From Euryodendron excelsum (lineage: Eukaryota > Streptophyta > Magnoliopsida > Ericales > Pentaphylacaceae): a stretch of DNA of 64,000 nt. Shown piece after piece: positions 13,163-26,281 of this stretch (position 1 is its first letter; each line of letters starts with the position of its first letter). The position numbers were made by a program, and so were the translations under genes. Location: positions 12,077,001-12,141,000 of the forward strand of contig CM065397.1 of assembly GCA_033060915.1 (NCBI GenBank). The letters are read 5' to 3'. The notes under the pieces were generated by a model that was not told the DNA's origin, did no database searches, and worked only from the letters and a program-made list of their open reading frames with translations.

Positions 13163-14267
13163 AGTAAAAAAATACTATTCTGCTAAAACATATTGTACAA
13201 AAAACCTAATAGTGATGTGGCTTTGCAGATTTTGGGTTTAACCCAGTTAAATCAACAATGAGTAGGTTTTTACTGTACACCAATCCAACAACCTATTGCT
13301 TATTTACAGAGTAATAGTGCATGTACCCCCTCTTTCAATTTTTATTGCAACTATAGAATGAGTTTTTTAATCTATGGATATTGTCAAAACTAGATTTCAC
13401 CATAAAATGAATGATGATTTTCTTATGGACCCAATAACTTTTGTACATTAAAAAGGAAATTATTATAAAATTTAATATAGAATTAATTATAGATAATTTT
13501 GAGAAATTTGAAAGAGCGCTTAGTTCAACATTAATAGATGATTTAATTGAAATGTACTAAAAATAATCAATTTCTTTTTTCGTATTTTGTTGAGAAAAAA
13601 TTTATATTGGTTTTAATTTTTATGTAAAAAGTTTGGTCTTGCATATGCTTGAATTTAGAGATATGCAAAGAAAATTTAAAATATAATAATTATATCAATA
13701 GGTTTCAAGTTGTGGCATCTCCGAAACCAAATTCTGGTTCCTGGTTGATTGTCACAGGGATTTGGTTACAACGGGTGGGACAAATTTTAAGTACGAGATT
13801 TTGCCACCCATAATGGAGGCCAATTCAATAAAAAGAGGGTCGAGTTTTTGCAATATACCCAATTACAAAATATACACAATTACAATAATAGTCAAACTTG
13901 TAAAAGTTGAAAATGATAGTAGCACTTACTTAAGTAATTTTTTTGGGGGTTAAAGGGATGGATAATAAATTTAGTCTGTTGTTTATACGCTAGCAGGGTA
14001 ATAATCTTTTAAACAAGCAACAAGAAAATTATGCCAAATTATAATAAAAAAAATTGTAAAGTAACTACCACTTGTTTATTTTTTTGTTATAATTAAACAT
14101 TTAAGAATTGCAATTGCAATTTTGAATGAAATTAGGTTGTCAATATTGTAGAAAAATCCAATTGGCTGATAACAAATTATGTTGTTCAAACATCTTAAAC
14201 TATTTTCAGTTCAAAAATTTTGATAAAAAAAGTAACTAAATTTAAATATTACATAAACGATTTTAAG
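13163..14267. other. Intergenic, nothing recognised
   Basis: A/T-rich sequence with no exon-like frame. The 63-residue frame at 13762-13953 has no recognisable features. Confidence 0.4.
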
Positions 14268-14440
14268 TGGTTGGTTCAGTGAGTAAAAATTTGAATTTTC
14301 TAAAATAAAACTTGAGTTCAAATTCTCATAAGCGTTCAATATGGTTAAAACTACTCTTCCGCACCTATAAAACGTTGTGGAACCTAAACTTTAGTTTCAA
14401 TTTTGGTGCAATAAGATTTCCCGTAAGCAAAATAAAAAAA
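14268..14440 (+). mobile_element. SINE-like element
   Basis: GGTTGGTTCAGTGAGTAA resembles box A and GAGTTCAAATTCTCAT resembles box B. The unit ends in an A-rich tail near 14430. No target duplication could be defined, so it is a tentative call. Confidence 0.35.
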
Positions 14441-14935
14441 AAAGTCTCTCAAAATGTTTGGTGATAAAGAACAATACTCTTTGACCGATATATAAAGTAG
14501 CTCATGTATATATCTATTTTATGTATATAGAAAAATAAGATAAATTACATACACATCTCTTGTCATTTGTTAGGGTTGTGCGCATTAACATGCTTCATTA
14601 TACTTTTTATTCCTATATTAAAATTAAAATTATATTTCAAGAAAAGACAATTTTTTTGTATGACGTATGCTCTTTTAGGTCCATAAAATTTTTGCTAATG
14701 CAGGTCAGCATCTTTCTTAGCAACTGATTAACGGTGGCAGTGTTTTTGCATATTGCTAGGCATGTCAGCATTTTTGTTAACGGCAGGATTGTCCCAGTTG
14801 ACATTTATGTAGAGGTTGCCCACCTACCGCGAAGGCCCACGTCTTGGTGCACTAATAGTCTGTTTGGTGTAATTTTTTTAATTTATAAGTTAAAAAATTA
14901 AAAAATTATAATTTTTTTACTTTTATAAGATAATA

Positions 14936-15242
14936 GCCCGTTTAGTTAAGTTTTTTTTAAGCTTTTTTGGTTTGATTTTTCTTACTTATAAGTAAAAAAA
15001 AAATCAAGATTTTGAAGGTTTTTTTACTTATCTTATATTGTTAAAAGCAAACAAAATTGAAAAAAATTTAGCTTTTTTTGCTTATAAATAAAAAAAAATT
15101 AAATTAAAAATACTTGAAAAAAACTATACTAAACGGGTCCAAAGATGAGCATAAAAGCAAAAAAACTAAAAAAATTAACTTTTTACTTATAAATCAAAAA
15201 AGTTAGCCCAAAAAAGTTTAAAAAATCAAAACTAAATGGGCC
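14936..15242. mobile_element. MITE or nested MITE pair
   Basis: GCCCGTTTAGTTAAG at the left has inverted counterparts at ACTAAACGGGTCC (about 15127) and AACTAAATGGGCC at the right end. TTACTTATAAGTAAAA and AAAAAGCTTTTTT phrases occur in both orientations. The two right-hand ends suggest one element inside another or an internal duplication. Confidence 0.5.
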
Positions 15243-15261
15243 ATAAATAAAGGCATTTTAG

Positions 15262-15485
15262 AACTCAAGCGTTTGTGTGATGGTTAAGGTATGAAATTTG
15301 GAGTCTGTTCCATTCAAGGTCTCAATTTCGAAACTTGTTATTGAATCATTAGAGTCACTCTATGGTTTTTGACTCGGTAATTATCTCATTTGTATGGGAC
15401 GCAGGACTGCACATATTCTAAGATTAGTTATGATACACACAAGTTAATCCGGTCACCTGATCATCAAAATAAATAAATAAATAAG
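15262..15485 (+). mobile_element. SINE with intact target-site duplication
   Basis: The body starts AACTCAAGCGTTTGTGTGAT, has box A-like TGATGGTTAAGG and box B-like TCAATTTCGAAAC, and ends in AAATAAATAAATAA. Its 3' part (GTTATGATACACACAAGTTA, then CCGGTCACCTGATCATC) follows the pattern known for the Au family of angiosperm SINEs. It is flanked by GGCATTTTAG at 15252-15261 and again at 15486-15495, a perfect 10-bp target-site duplication. Confidence 0.8.
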
Positions 15486-15879
15486 GGCATTTTAGCTTTA
15501 TTCCATGGCAGCTTTTGTGAAGCAACTATTTTCCAGCGCTCTTTATCGGCATTTGGATGGCTCATGTCCAATGCTTAGCTCATAATGGCTTCAATGTTGC
15601 CATTTTTTGCTATTTTAATCCCTTACATTCTGTCAGTGCCATTGCCATTTAACTCCGTCATGCATGCTTTTGTTATGTTCTATTACCCTTCCCAACCTCA
15701 AAGTCACCTCTTCCAAAATTGAAAATCTCAAAATCAAATAAAGAAAGAGAGAAAAAAATCTGATTCTGTGCAGGAATTGAAAAAAAAGAAAAGGAACATG
15801 AAGTGATGAGAGCATGGCGTAAGGCACGCATAGTTGTAGAGGGTACTGAATAGGAACCAAACTAAGAATTTTATTGAGT

Positions 15880-16230
15880 AGGGGTCACGAAAGACCAAAA
15901 TAAAATTTTTAAATTTTGTTAAGGGATTAAGACAAAAATTTTAAATTTTGAAAGGTCAAGATAAAAATTTTGAATTTTGTTGAGGGGCTAATGCAAAGAT
16001 TCTTGAATTTTTGAAAAATTAAGACAACATTTTTCGAAATTTATTGGGACTACAGAAAATTTTCTTGAATTTTTGAAAGCCAAGAGAAAAAAAAACTTAA
16101 AAATTTTAGGAGACTAATGTATACTCTTATTTAAAAAATACTCAAAACCAATAGGAACTATATGAAATTTTGTCAAACTAGAGTAGCACGGCCCCTATAG
16201 TCCATGGCTAGTTCTGCCACTTAGGGTGGA
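15880..16230. repeat. Degenerate short tandem repeats
   Basis: A unit of roughly 45-60 bases built on AAAATTTTGAATTTTG and GGGACTAA/GGGGCTAA recurs several times with decay. It is followed by CACGGCCCCTATAGTCCATGG. The pattern is common at ends of decayed plant transposons, but the family is not assigned. Confidence 0.45.
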
Positions 16231-17190
16231 CTAGATTAAGATTTCTACTTTTAGTTTGTTTGGAACTTATTGGAGGAAAAAGAAAGAAATGGAAAGTTCA
16301 TAAGAATAATTTTTTTCTATTTGGCTTTGGCAAATAGCTAAAAGAAGAGTGGAAGAAAAATAAATTCACTTGTTTGATATTCAAATAAATGATAAAAGAG
16401 AACAATAAGATAACTATTAAAAGGGAAAAGGAGAGAAAATGAATCAAACTAAGAAGGAAATAAAATTGTTATTCACTTGTTTTTTCTTTTTGGATTTTTT
16501 AAATTTATTCTAAAACTAGAAACCAAGCCAAAGAAGGAAATAAAATTGTTATTCTCCTTTCCTTTTCCAAATTACTATATTATCCATCTCACTATCTCCT
16601 AATCAAACAAATGTAGATTGTAAAAATACATTATTTGTTATAAAACTAAATGAATATAAAATAAGTAAAATAATTAAACACAGTATATAATAAAATTAGT
16701 TCTTTTAGAACTGTCAAATAATAATTAAATAGTTCTAAAAGAACTATTATGAATAGATCTTCTTGATCACTGAAAACTTTATTTCTATCACAGAATAAAA
16801 TATAAAATACAATTTCAATGTAAATATTTTACTCTATTTTTCTTTACTTCTATCTATAGACGAAGAAAATGCATAGCATTAAGAGAAAAATGTTAAAGCT
16901 TACGTTATGATTACAAAAATCATCTATAAACAACGTTTTCACTGTTTTGATAACATTATTGGCATTAAATGAAATTAAGCATTGCTTTGCAACTTAAAGT
17001 GGAGAACAGAGAGAGGGGGGTATTATTGGAATTAAAAGATCAACCTAGTCGTGTTTTGGACATTTTTAAAAGAAAGGAAAGTGCACATAAAGGAATTTGG
17101 AAGAGTTTTTTGTTTGGTTAATATTATAGTCCACAACATTTAGCTTATAGACCATTCTTACAGTATGCAAACTCTAAAAATCTAAAAAAA
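16231..17190. other. Intergenic upstream of the KH-domain gene
   Basis: Contains a TTTGTTTGGAACTTATTGGA phrase followed by GGAAAAAGAAAGAAA that is echoed at about 63285-63340. No gene is supported. The last about 150 bases probably form the distal promoter of the next gene. Confidence 0.4.
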
Positions 17191-17198
17191 AGGCTTGC

Positions 17199-17206
17199 TA
17201 TATAAA
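17199..17206 (+). promoter_or_regulatory. TATA box of the KH-domain gene
   Basis: TATATAAA lies about 100 bases before the start codon at 17308, the usual distance for a plant TATA box with a short leader. The leader that follows carries CTAGGGTTTTC and a CTCTCTCT tract, both frequent in leaders of strongly expressed plant genes. Confidence 0.6.
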
Positions 17207-17307
17207 CGCAGCCGACCTCGGCATCTGATAAGCCTTACGCCTCTCTATCTAGGGTTTTCAGAACCCTCTCCTTCTCATTTTCTCTCTCTAGATTCACAGC
17301 TTCGGAC

Positions 17308-20300
17308 ATGGCCGACGAGTTACAGTACGCCTCTGGAACGGACTCAGCCACCCACAAGCGGAAGTACGAGGACCAGACGACGCCGCCTCCGTTGGCGTCC
17401 GGTGGTGCTCGGCGGACCACCGGGTTCTCGGCCCCGATCTCGTCCCAGTCGCCGGATTCGGGCAACGCGCCTCCTTCCTACAACAGCGTCCCGCCGCCTG
17501 TCGACGAAATCCAGCTAGCGAAGCAGAAAGCGCAGGAGATTGCTGCCCGTATCTTCAACAATATGGATGCGAAGCGTCCCAGGGTTGAGAATGGAGCCGC
17601 AGGTTTTGATTCCAACGATAGTAAGGGTTTCAGCTCTGGTCCTACTTGTTTGGCCCCCTCCTCTCTGTAGTTGAATGATATTTTCTCTGTTCGTTATCAA
17701 TTTATAATTTGTGCTTTGGATTGACCATATGTTGATGTTTTCTATGTGTTTGATTTCATGGTTGGGATTGATTATCTGGGTTTCTCTTTTTATGTGTGTG
17801 TGTGGGTGAGTGTATATATCGGTGTGTCTACTTAATTGATTTTGATATTTCGATCTCAATTCGGGAAAATTCTCAGGGGTTTAATTGGATTTCTACTATT
17901 GATTTCGTGGTGGCCGCAGATTTGATCATTTTTTTTTTTCTTTTCTGCTAGTTGGTGTCTTAAATATATGACTTCATATGGTAAAACACCACCCCCAACC
18001 CCAGATCCGTCCATCTTCTGTAGGGTTATGCACTGTTGTATGAGCCTTGTCTCTCTATGTTGTTTTTATTAATTGGTTCAAACTTGTTTTTGAGTGATTT
18101 TTTTTTTTTATATATACGGCTGTCTTGTGGGTCTTAATGACCATTATTTGTTCGAATTTAGCCCACGTACTCAGCTGAAATTTGATTGAATGCAGGTGCT
18201 GGACAGAAGCCTCTGATTTCAAATGTGATTCCCTCGTCAATACCAGTTTCGTATGGGTACCAGGGAACAAGCAAAAAGATTGATGTACCAAACGGCAGGG
18301 TTGGTGTGATTATAGGGAAAGGTGGAGAGACTATCAAGTATCTTCAGCTTCAATCTGGAGCTAAGATTCAAGTCACGAGGGATATGGATGCAGACCCTAA
18401 TTCCCCAACTAGGATGGTTGAGCTTATGGGTACTCCGGATCAAATAGCGAAGGCTGAGCAATTGATACATGATGTTCTTTCTGAGGTATTGCAGTGCAGT
18501 TGTAATTTAAGTAGGGAAATACTTCTTTATTGTGTGTGCTCGTTATATAGCGCATTTGTTATTTACCGTATTCAATTTTGCACGAGAGAGCACGTGTGTG
18601 ATGAAATAACCAATTAAATTTTGTAGTTGTGATGTATCTGTGAATTTATGCTGATGTTTTTTTATGTTTGAGACAGGCTGAAGCAGGGGGTTCGGGAGTA
18701 GTTTCTAGGAGGCTAACTGGACAACAATCTGGGGCTGATCAATACGTGACAAAAATCCCGAACAACAAGGTAAATGAAAGGCATATGATCTCCAGCTAAT
18801 TGTCTTTTATGATCTCCAGCTAATCACCTTTTACAGATCTCCCTCAATGGACTATGATTTGATGCCTATCTGTTTTCAGGTTGGTCTGGTAATTGGTAAA
18901 GGAGGTGAAACCATAAAAAATATGCAAGCCAGGTCAGGAGCTCGTATTCAGGTCTGTTGTTGAATATTATGAGACCACAGTCTTATGGCTTTGTTGTGTA
19001 ATTCAGGATTGATTTAATTTCTTTTCGTCTCATGGCATAACTGTCTTGGAAATTTTGGCATTATTTGTTTTTTATTCTTGTGTAAAATACCATGTATAGG
19101 TTTCAATTTTGAATTATCTACTTGATGACATACTAAAAATTCAACCATTTTATATGGTTCCTGACCATGGTGTATGTTTAAATTCAACTAGGTGATTCCT
19201 TTGCACCTTCCCCCCGGTGACCCAGCAACAGAGAGGACATTACAGATAGATGGAACCACCGAACAGATTGAGGCTGCAAAACAGTTGGTCAATGAAGTAA
19301 TCAGTGAGGTATGCTTGATTGTTGCATAATCTTGCAGATTTGGTCCAATCAACCCTGAGCTTGGACTGTAATGAAGTAGCCAATAATAGTTGGAAGGAGA
19401 AATTGGGTAGTTGAGATGTCATTCCATCATACCTTGCTGCATTCTGTTTTTGTTCTTTGTTAACATGATCACAGGGATTGGATGGACTTCATTTCGAATG
19501 CATTTATTAGATTTCTTCTTATTCAGTATGCTATAATAGGGGATTTATTTGCGTTTTTTAAAAATTGTGCTTCCTTTGATTGGTGATGCTATAATTTGCT
19601 AATTAGTTAGTATTTGGAAATTGTTATGAATTTAGCTACATGACGTTCGTTTAGATATATTTACATGTTGGTGACAATTCTCAATTCAAGTCAAAAGTTT
19701 TCTGTTTGAGGAAATTCTTTCGAGTGAGACCTTAGAAGTGACTCCATATACTTTTTGTTTTTTGATAAGTGAAGTGAGTGCATATTTTAAACCGGACATC
19801 AATTCTCATATTGTGCAGACACAACATATGCTCTTTATTGCAGGGTAAAAGGGTTCTAGATTGAAGCTTGGGAGATTTTTGTTTCAAGAAATTTCCTTAT
19901 TTTTGTCCTTATTTTTCCTCTTTTTGGTTGTTATATCTCTTTATTTCTCCTCGTTGTTCCTAGTTTAAGGTCATTTGTGCCCCTTATAATCTGGTTTTTA
20001 CACAGATTAGCTCTCTTTAGTCAATTTCCTTAAGGGCATCTTATGGTGTGTGTTTTTTTGTCTTTGTATTTTTTTTATTGCCTTCTTCTTTGTTGCTTGT
20101 GTAACTGTTGTGGATCTTTTCATTTGCTTACCTCCAAGGAGCATATTGAGGTAGTGTGGAATCTGCTGAACTTCATATAAATTCTGGCTTGCTTGGTAGC
20201 TGGATCACAATTTTTACCCTTTCATGGACAAGAATCATAGGGAATGTTAAATATGTTTCTGCTATACAAGTCATTAGTGGTTTAATAAAAGAAGTAAATC

Positions 20301-23300
20301 ATTAATGGTTGCTGCTATTGGTGGGCTCTTTTAATGAAGAGGCATGCACCTGTTCTAATACCTAAACCCTTGGTTCTCTTTTAGTTTCTAGTGTTTGTAT
20401 CATCGATTTCCACATCTAGCTTTTGTATGTTGTTTTTTGTAGGCCAGCTTTGATGGATTTTGGTGAGTTCTGCAATTATTTTGCTCAGCTTTTTCTTGTG
20501 CTTGTTATCGAATTAGATTCTAGCTAATTATTTTAGTACTTCTTAGAAATTGGTCTCCAATGCATTTGTGGCCGCTACATAGTAGTGCTGTATGGATATA
20601 TCTTGTGGTATATATCAGTTGTGCTCCTTGTTTCTCTCTTTATCAGGAGTGAAGTGGACATCATTTTGATACTTTGTCAAAGCAGATTTCCATAGTAGTC
20701 ATTTCTTATGTTGTAAAGTTAACTGTGCTCAATTTCATAGAGGGGGTCTATATTACCTGAAGTGGTTATTTTCGTTTTAGTTGCAAATCTGTGTGGTTGT
20801 GTATAAATATATCACTTGGTTTTCTTACCTATATTCGTTAGTGATATGCTGAAGGTTGCATAAAGATATGTACGTCTTGGTTGGTTGAGACTTGTTTCTT
20901 GTGTGTCAAAATGACCACCGGATGGAGGAATTGGGCTTCTGCTAATGCATATTCCTTGGAGGAGATACTTCATAACCTCTTAATCTAGTCTTCTCTTCTT
21001 CTTCTTTCGAGTTATGAAATAGGACCTGATAGCACAGATATTTGCACTGCAATATCCCTATCTGTATTCTTGATGGTTGGAGTTTTGTCTCTATGTAGAC
21101 TCTCTGCAGGATCATTACACTTGGTCGCCAATACAGGTTCATTTCTATTTGCAGTTAGTTTTCTTAAAATCTTATATATTTACAACTATTGAGGATATAT
21201 CAGAAGCAAAATTTGGTTTTTAATTGTCAAGCTTTAAAGACCGTGATAATTATTGATCTTTAAGATGTGCCTTAAGTGCTATATTGATTCATTGGATATT
21301 TAATGTAAGGCGGTTTTACACTATTCTCCTCCAATGAGGCAATTTGGGACCTATATAAGAGTGAATACTATTGAGGATGCATCTGAATCAAGTATATATA
21401 GTCATTCTGTTGAATGTTCAAGTGAATAACTTTTGGGATTGTCAATTGCTGTGGCCTCATGAGCTGCTTTGATGTGTATCTCATTACTGATACTATTGTT
21501 GGGAACTATTGTAGGGTTAGTGGTATTGAAGTATTGGTGACACCAACATGGAATCCTTAGTAATGTTGGTGTTCCCTCGGCCTTGGTCTGGTATGGTTCT
21601 AAACCTTTATTTTTGGATAACAATGTATACCAATTGCGGTGGGAAGTTCGGGGCTTATGTTTGTTGGAGATACAACTGGATTTTTTTGAGTGTGGATTGT
21701 GAGCCTTCTGGATAGTTTATTTCTGGTGTATATTTAAGAATGTTATATCTGTCTGCCGGGCATTTCATAGAGACTTCTTTAGAACGTTTTAAGTCCTCAT
21801 ATTTGCTTACATATTTCAAAAGAAAAAAAGAAAAGACAAGTATCTATAGTGTGATTTGATGTTGAAGTTGGAGCTAGTTTATTAATTTTGTTTTGACATT
21901 GATATAATTTGTAATGCTTTGAATAAACTGTGCGCGCGCTTCCCTCATAGTGAAGCAAGCTTCAAATGCTATAGCTATTGCAATCAAGTTTTTAGCCACA
22001 TAGAAGCCCTAGTTTTATTTTTAAAGCTTGAAGGACACTATTGTTTCTTGGTTTCTGGAGAATTTTTCATCTGATTTTCAGTTAGTATATTTGAGACTTT
22101 GTAGATAATTTCTCTTTGCTCACCTTTACTTTATCCTTTCCTCAAATATCTTGTCTCATACCAGTCACTACTGGAAGGTTAGTCTCTGAAGGATTTAGGT
22201 TTATTAGAGGTTTATACATTTGTCACTTTTCCTTTGATATTTTTTGGTTATTTGTGCATCACTGGCAACCAGGTAGTCGATTTTCTAGTTTTTGATTGAT
22301 AGATTTTGATATTTTGGGCTGTAATAAACATATGAAACAATAGTGTCCTGGTGTTTTCTGTGCCTATCTAGCCTACAACTTACATTTGTGTTAGACATGT
22401 TCCGTTAACTGTCATTATCTTGAAAGTGTCTTATTGCCTGTATTCTTGTGTGGAGCATTAAGTGATATTAGATTGATGGATGGGCACTTCATAGGAAGTT
22501 CAAAAAGTGGTCTGGCTTGAATTTTGAAGGTGGTTCTGTAAGCTCTTCCTTTGAACATATGTTTAGTGCTGGTGTCTGCTTATGTTTATGTTCCCATGTA
22601 CTCACCACTTCAGTATAATGAGTGTTTTAAGACTATGAGTTGTACACTGCTCCTTCACATTGTGTTAGTTTTAACCAAGGGATAATTTGACATTTTTGGT
22701 TGCACGGAAGATCATTTAGCAAGATAGATACGTTTATAATGGCGTGGTGTTAGTTATTATTGTAGGTAGTTTTGTTCACTTCATCGGGTCAGTTGCGTAT
22801 TACATTGAGCTTGTGTTCATTGTACAATGCATTAACTGAATGTTCAGCAAGATATATCTTGGTATAGCGGTTATCTATAAAACCTGTTGCGTCTTCATGG
22901 CAATAGGGCTTGGTGTTATCTCTGCTTCTATGTGAAAGCTTGTATAGTTTTTGCGATTTCTTTTTGTACCCATTCACTTCAAATAGGGAGAGGATGGGCT
23001 TCTGCTGGAGTTACTCAATAGTACAACCAACCAGTACGGTATGTAGGCGCCCAAACCTCTCTTGATACAAATATGCATTGTGTATCCTTCTTTAGTGGTA
23101 ATAATCTCTTGACACATGCTGTTCATGTTAATTTCTAGGCATGTTCCTTTCCTTTTGTGCACAAGTATGCATATTCTAGTTTTTGCCCGCCTATATTTTC
23201 TGGTGTATGCTTTGTCAGGTTTTTGTGGTTCATATCATTGGAAATAACTGTTTTGTGCAGAACCGTATGAGAAATCCAGGAGGATATCAGCAGCAAGGTT

Positions 23301-24412
23301 ACCAAGCACGACCTCCGACTAGCTGGGCTCCTCCTGGTCCTCCAATGCAACAACCTGGATATGGTTACATGCAAACTGGAGCATATCCTGGCCCATCACC
23401 ACAGTATAACATGTCTCAGCCACCATACCCTGGGTATCCTCCTCAACCAGCATCAGGTGGTTATGCTACTGGTTGGGACCAGACAACTGGCACAGCAAAT
23501 CAGCAGACCTCTCAGGCAGGTGGTTATGATTATTATAGCCAGCAGCCTCAGCAGCAGCAAGCCCCTGGTGGTACCGCAGCCCCCGTGGATAATACCAGCT
23601 ATGGTTACAGTCAGCCACCAGCTTCTGGCTATAATCCACAAGGTCAAGGTTATACTCAGGATGGCTATGGTGGATATCATGCACCTGCTCCACAACCTGG
23701 ATATGGTCAGGGATATGATCAGCAGCAAGGTTATACTTCAACTCCTGGTTATGGTAATGTGACCAATCCAACCCCAGAGGGGCACACACCTTCCTATGGA
23801 GGAGCTCAGGGGGAAACCGGCCAAGCACCTCCACCTGTCCAGTCATCTGCAGTGGGCCAACAAGGATACAATACTACTCAGCAGCCTAGCCCTAACCCTG
23901 CTAGTTATCCACCTCAAGGATCTACCCAGCCAGGTTATGGTGTGCCCACTTCCCAACCTGGTTATGGGACTCAACCACCTTCTGGATATGGCCCCAACTA
24001 TGGACCACCTCAGGTTCAGAAACCTCCAGCCGGTCAGTCGGCTTATGGGCAGCCCCAACAGTCACCCAGTGCCCAAGGAGGATATGTTCAGCCTGCTCCT
24101 CTGCAACCCGGGTATACTCAATCTCAGCCCTCACCTGCTCAGGCTGGGTATGCTCAACCAGATTCTGGTCGGGCTCCACCCTCCAGTTATGGTACTGCAA
24201 CGGCTCAACCAGGGTATGGCGCCCCACCTTATGGTGCAGCTTCAGTGACTCAGCCAGGGTATGGGCAGCAGCAGCAGCCACCACCATACAACAGCTCTTA
24301 TGGCGGTGGTTATCCGCAGCCTACAGCGGCTTATTCTGGTGATGGCAATGCAGCACCAACTTCTCAGGCTGTTCAGCCTAGTGGGGTTGCCAAAGCTTCA
24401 CCCCAGGGTTGA
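17308..24412 (+). CDS. Tandem KH-domain RNA-binding protein, FUBP-like
   Basis: Six exons join in frame: 17308-17620, 18196-18485, 18677-18769, 18880-18951, 19192-19308 and 23261-24412, giving 678 residues. An N-terminal segment with a possible nuclear signal (KRPR, residues about 90-95) precedes two KH folds. KH1 is at about 131-201 with GKGG at 145-148, and KH2 is at about 221-295 with GKGG at 238-241. The KH GXXG loop contacts single-stranded nucleic acid. Residues 296-678 form one exon of Gln/Pro/Tyr/Gly-rich sequence with many QPGYG and SYG units, a prion-like low-complexity tail. The arrangement matches the plant group related to far-upstream-element-binding/KSRP proteins, which bind RNA or single-stranded DNA in the nucleus. 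The exact target is unknown. The intron before the last exon is about 4 kb. Confidence 0.93.
19309..23260 (+). other. Large intron of the KH-domain gene
   Basis: This 3.95-kb intron separates the exon ending KH2 from the exon coding the whole low-complexity tail. It is T-rich with ordinary GT-AG ends (GTATGC, TTTTGTGCAG). Reading through its 5' splice site meets a stop within seven codons, so retention or early polyadenylation would give a KH-only protein of about 300 residues. No RNA gene or coding exon is recognisable in it. Confidence 0.5.
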
Positions 24413-25250
24413 TGTGTGGTAAGTAAACTCTTGCTGTTTGTGTATTAGGCTTTCAATTAGTTCCAAGCTGGTTTTGAAGTTGTATTAAGAGTCCTTGTAC
24501 ACTTGCAGGATGATTCTTGAGTTTCCTTGTTATGTATGGATGGTAATTGTTTTTTCTTTTGTCTGGACATGCTTTAGCTGTTTCAAATTATCTTTTTGCA
24601 TTTCATTATTTAGATCGGGCGTTGCCTATGCTGAGTAGCTTCTCTTGTTAGAGTTCTAATCAGTGGTGGTTCCATTGATGGATATTTGGCATTTACTTTG
24701 CGTCTGTTGGTGGGGTGATTGACCCGAGTTTTGTTGAAATTTGTGCGAATGATGTCAAATTTTGGGTTTTCAATTAGCCCCTTTCAGCTTCAGCATCTTT
24801 ACCGGGGATTTATAATGTAATCAACTCAACAGTCTTTTTTTGCAACTAATGTCGTTGGCTACAAAAATTCATATTTTGCCATTTTGCTCTAGGCTATAGT
24901 ATTATTTAGTCCTCGAGTTAATTTGTATTTTTTACTATTATCTTTGGTCTAACTCGGTTCTTCACGTTACCCTCATTATGAATAGGGTTATTCTTCATTA
25001 CTGGGGCACAAATTGGTCTTTGTTATACATGACCAAATCATCTTATTCGATTCTCTCATATCATCTTAAATTATGTTTGTTTACTTATGTTTTAAATGGT
25101 CAAAGTTTTAACTTATTTAATCTTTTGTGTCAATTGGGTAAGCACCAAGCAAATGTTGAACCTCGGTTTTAAAGAGGCTCAAGGTCAAGGCTTGTTCTAT
25201 TTTACTATACTCCATTTTAGAGACCCGCTGTACTATTTATTGTCAAAGGA
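24413..25250 (+). other. 3' UTR and downstream flank of the KH-domain gene
   Basis: T-rich sequence after the stop at 24412. It includes TTGTATTAAG and AATGTAAT phrases that could act in plant 3'-end formation. No further gene is seen. Confidence 0.4.
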
Positions 25251-25329
25251 GTCAGTATAGAGAGAGTTATGCAGATGTTATGCAGATGTTGGTTATATTT
25301 TTTATTCACATAAAGTTTTGTCATACAGT

Positions 25330-26281
25330 ATATTTGTTTGTTGATGACAAGATTGCAAATATTAGCGACCTCTTCAAATTATTCTGAAGCAAGTTAAGAG
25401 TGTATTTTGGTTGCAATTTATGATTCGAAATATTCAAGACATTTGTGAACTATCATCGACTAAAGATATTTTAATGATATTATATGAAGATAATGTAGCA
25501 TGTATTGCACACATTAGGGGAGGCAATCAAATGTGAGAAATAAATATGTATTGTCAAAGTTTTTTTATGCACATAAAATTTTAAAAAATGGTAATATTAA
25601 TGTTCAGCGGATATGTTTAAGTTATAACTTGTTAGACTTATTTATTAAAATAATTTTAACTGTAACATTTGAAAAATTGGTACATAACATTGGTATGTGT
25701 TGTTTTAAAGATTTTTCATTCTAAATAATGAAAATTATCAATTTTATACTATGTAAGAATGAGGGAGAGTTGTATATTATATTTTCTTTTGTTCGCTAAT
25801 GGTTTTCTTTACATAATTTGTTTTTGGTAAGGTTTTAATGAGATAGTTTTAACACTCATATTAAGTTATGTAACACAAGATTGTTATATTATTTTTTCTC
25901 AGCTATGGATTTTTTTTTACTGAATTTTTCTTAACAAGGTTTTAATGAGGCATATTTTTGTGTTTTGTGTAAAAGTCGTTATTCAAAGAGTGTTATGGAA
26001 ACAGTGAAATTATTGTTCATGGATGAATTTTTCAAATCGTGAAGTAAGTGTTGATGTTTTTCTTTTATTACTGTGCATTTCTGCGTCTATATATAGAGCT
26101 GGGGAAAGAACACGGAGAAAAAAAAAAGAAAGAACAAAAGAGGAAAGAAAGAGAGGAGAGAGAGAAGAAAAGAGACAGCGAATGCTCGGCACCAATGATG
26201 AGAGATATGGTTGTATTTATTTTTTTTCTATAATATAATAAATTATTGGGTGATTTAGAATATCAAATCTTAATAGTTGCA
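25330..26281 (+). mobile_element. Decayed 3' end of a Ty1/copia element
   Basis: At about 25471-25530 the plus strand reads ILYEDNVACIAHIRGG, followed after several stops by phrases such as NINVQ and FEKLVHNIGM. These match the RNase H end of copia polyproteins. Just upstream a FVDD phrase recalls the reverse transcriptase motif, but the sequence between is heavily deleted. A purine tract (GAGGGAGAG, 25761-25769) is followed by TG at 25771. The A/T-rich tail then carries CTATATATAG near 26087 and could end with CA at 26281, forming a 3' LTR of about 510 bp. No 5' LTR is in the neighbourhood. Confidence 0.7.

Noticed and set aside
23466..24287. Long frames on both strands over the KH gene's last exon
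   Set aside because: They are shadows of the repetitive Gln/Pro/Tyr/Gly-rich coding sequence.
26010..26238. Overlapping Lys/Glu/Arg-rich frames
   Set aside because: They come from a purine-rich tract inside the copia LTR remnant, not from a gene.
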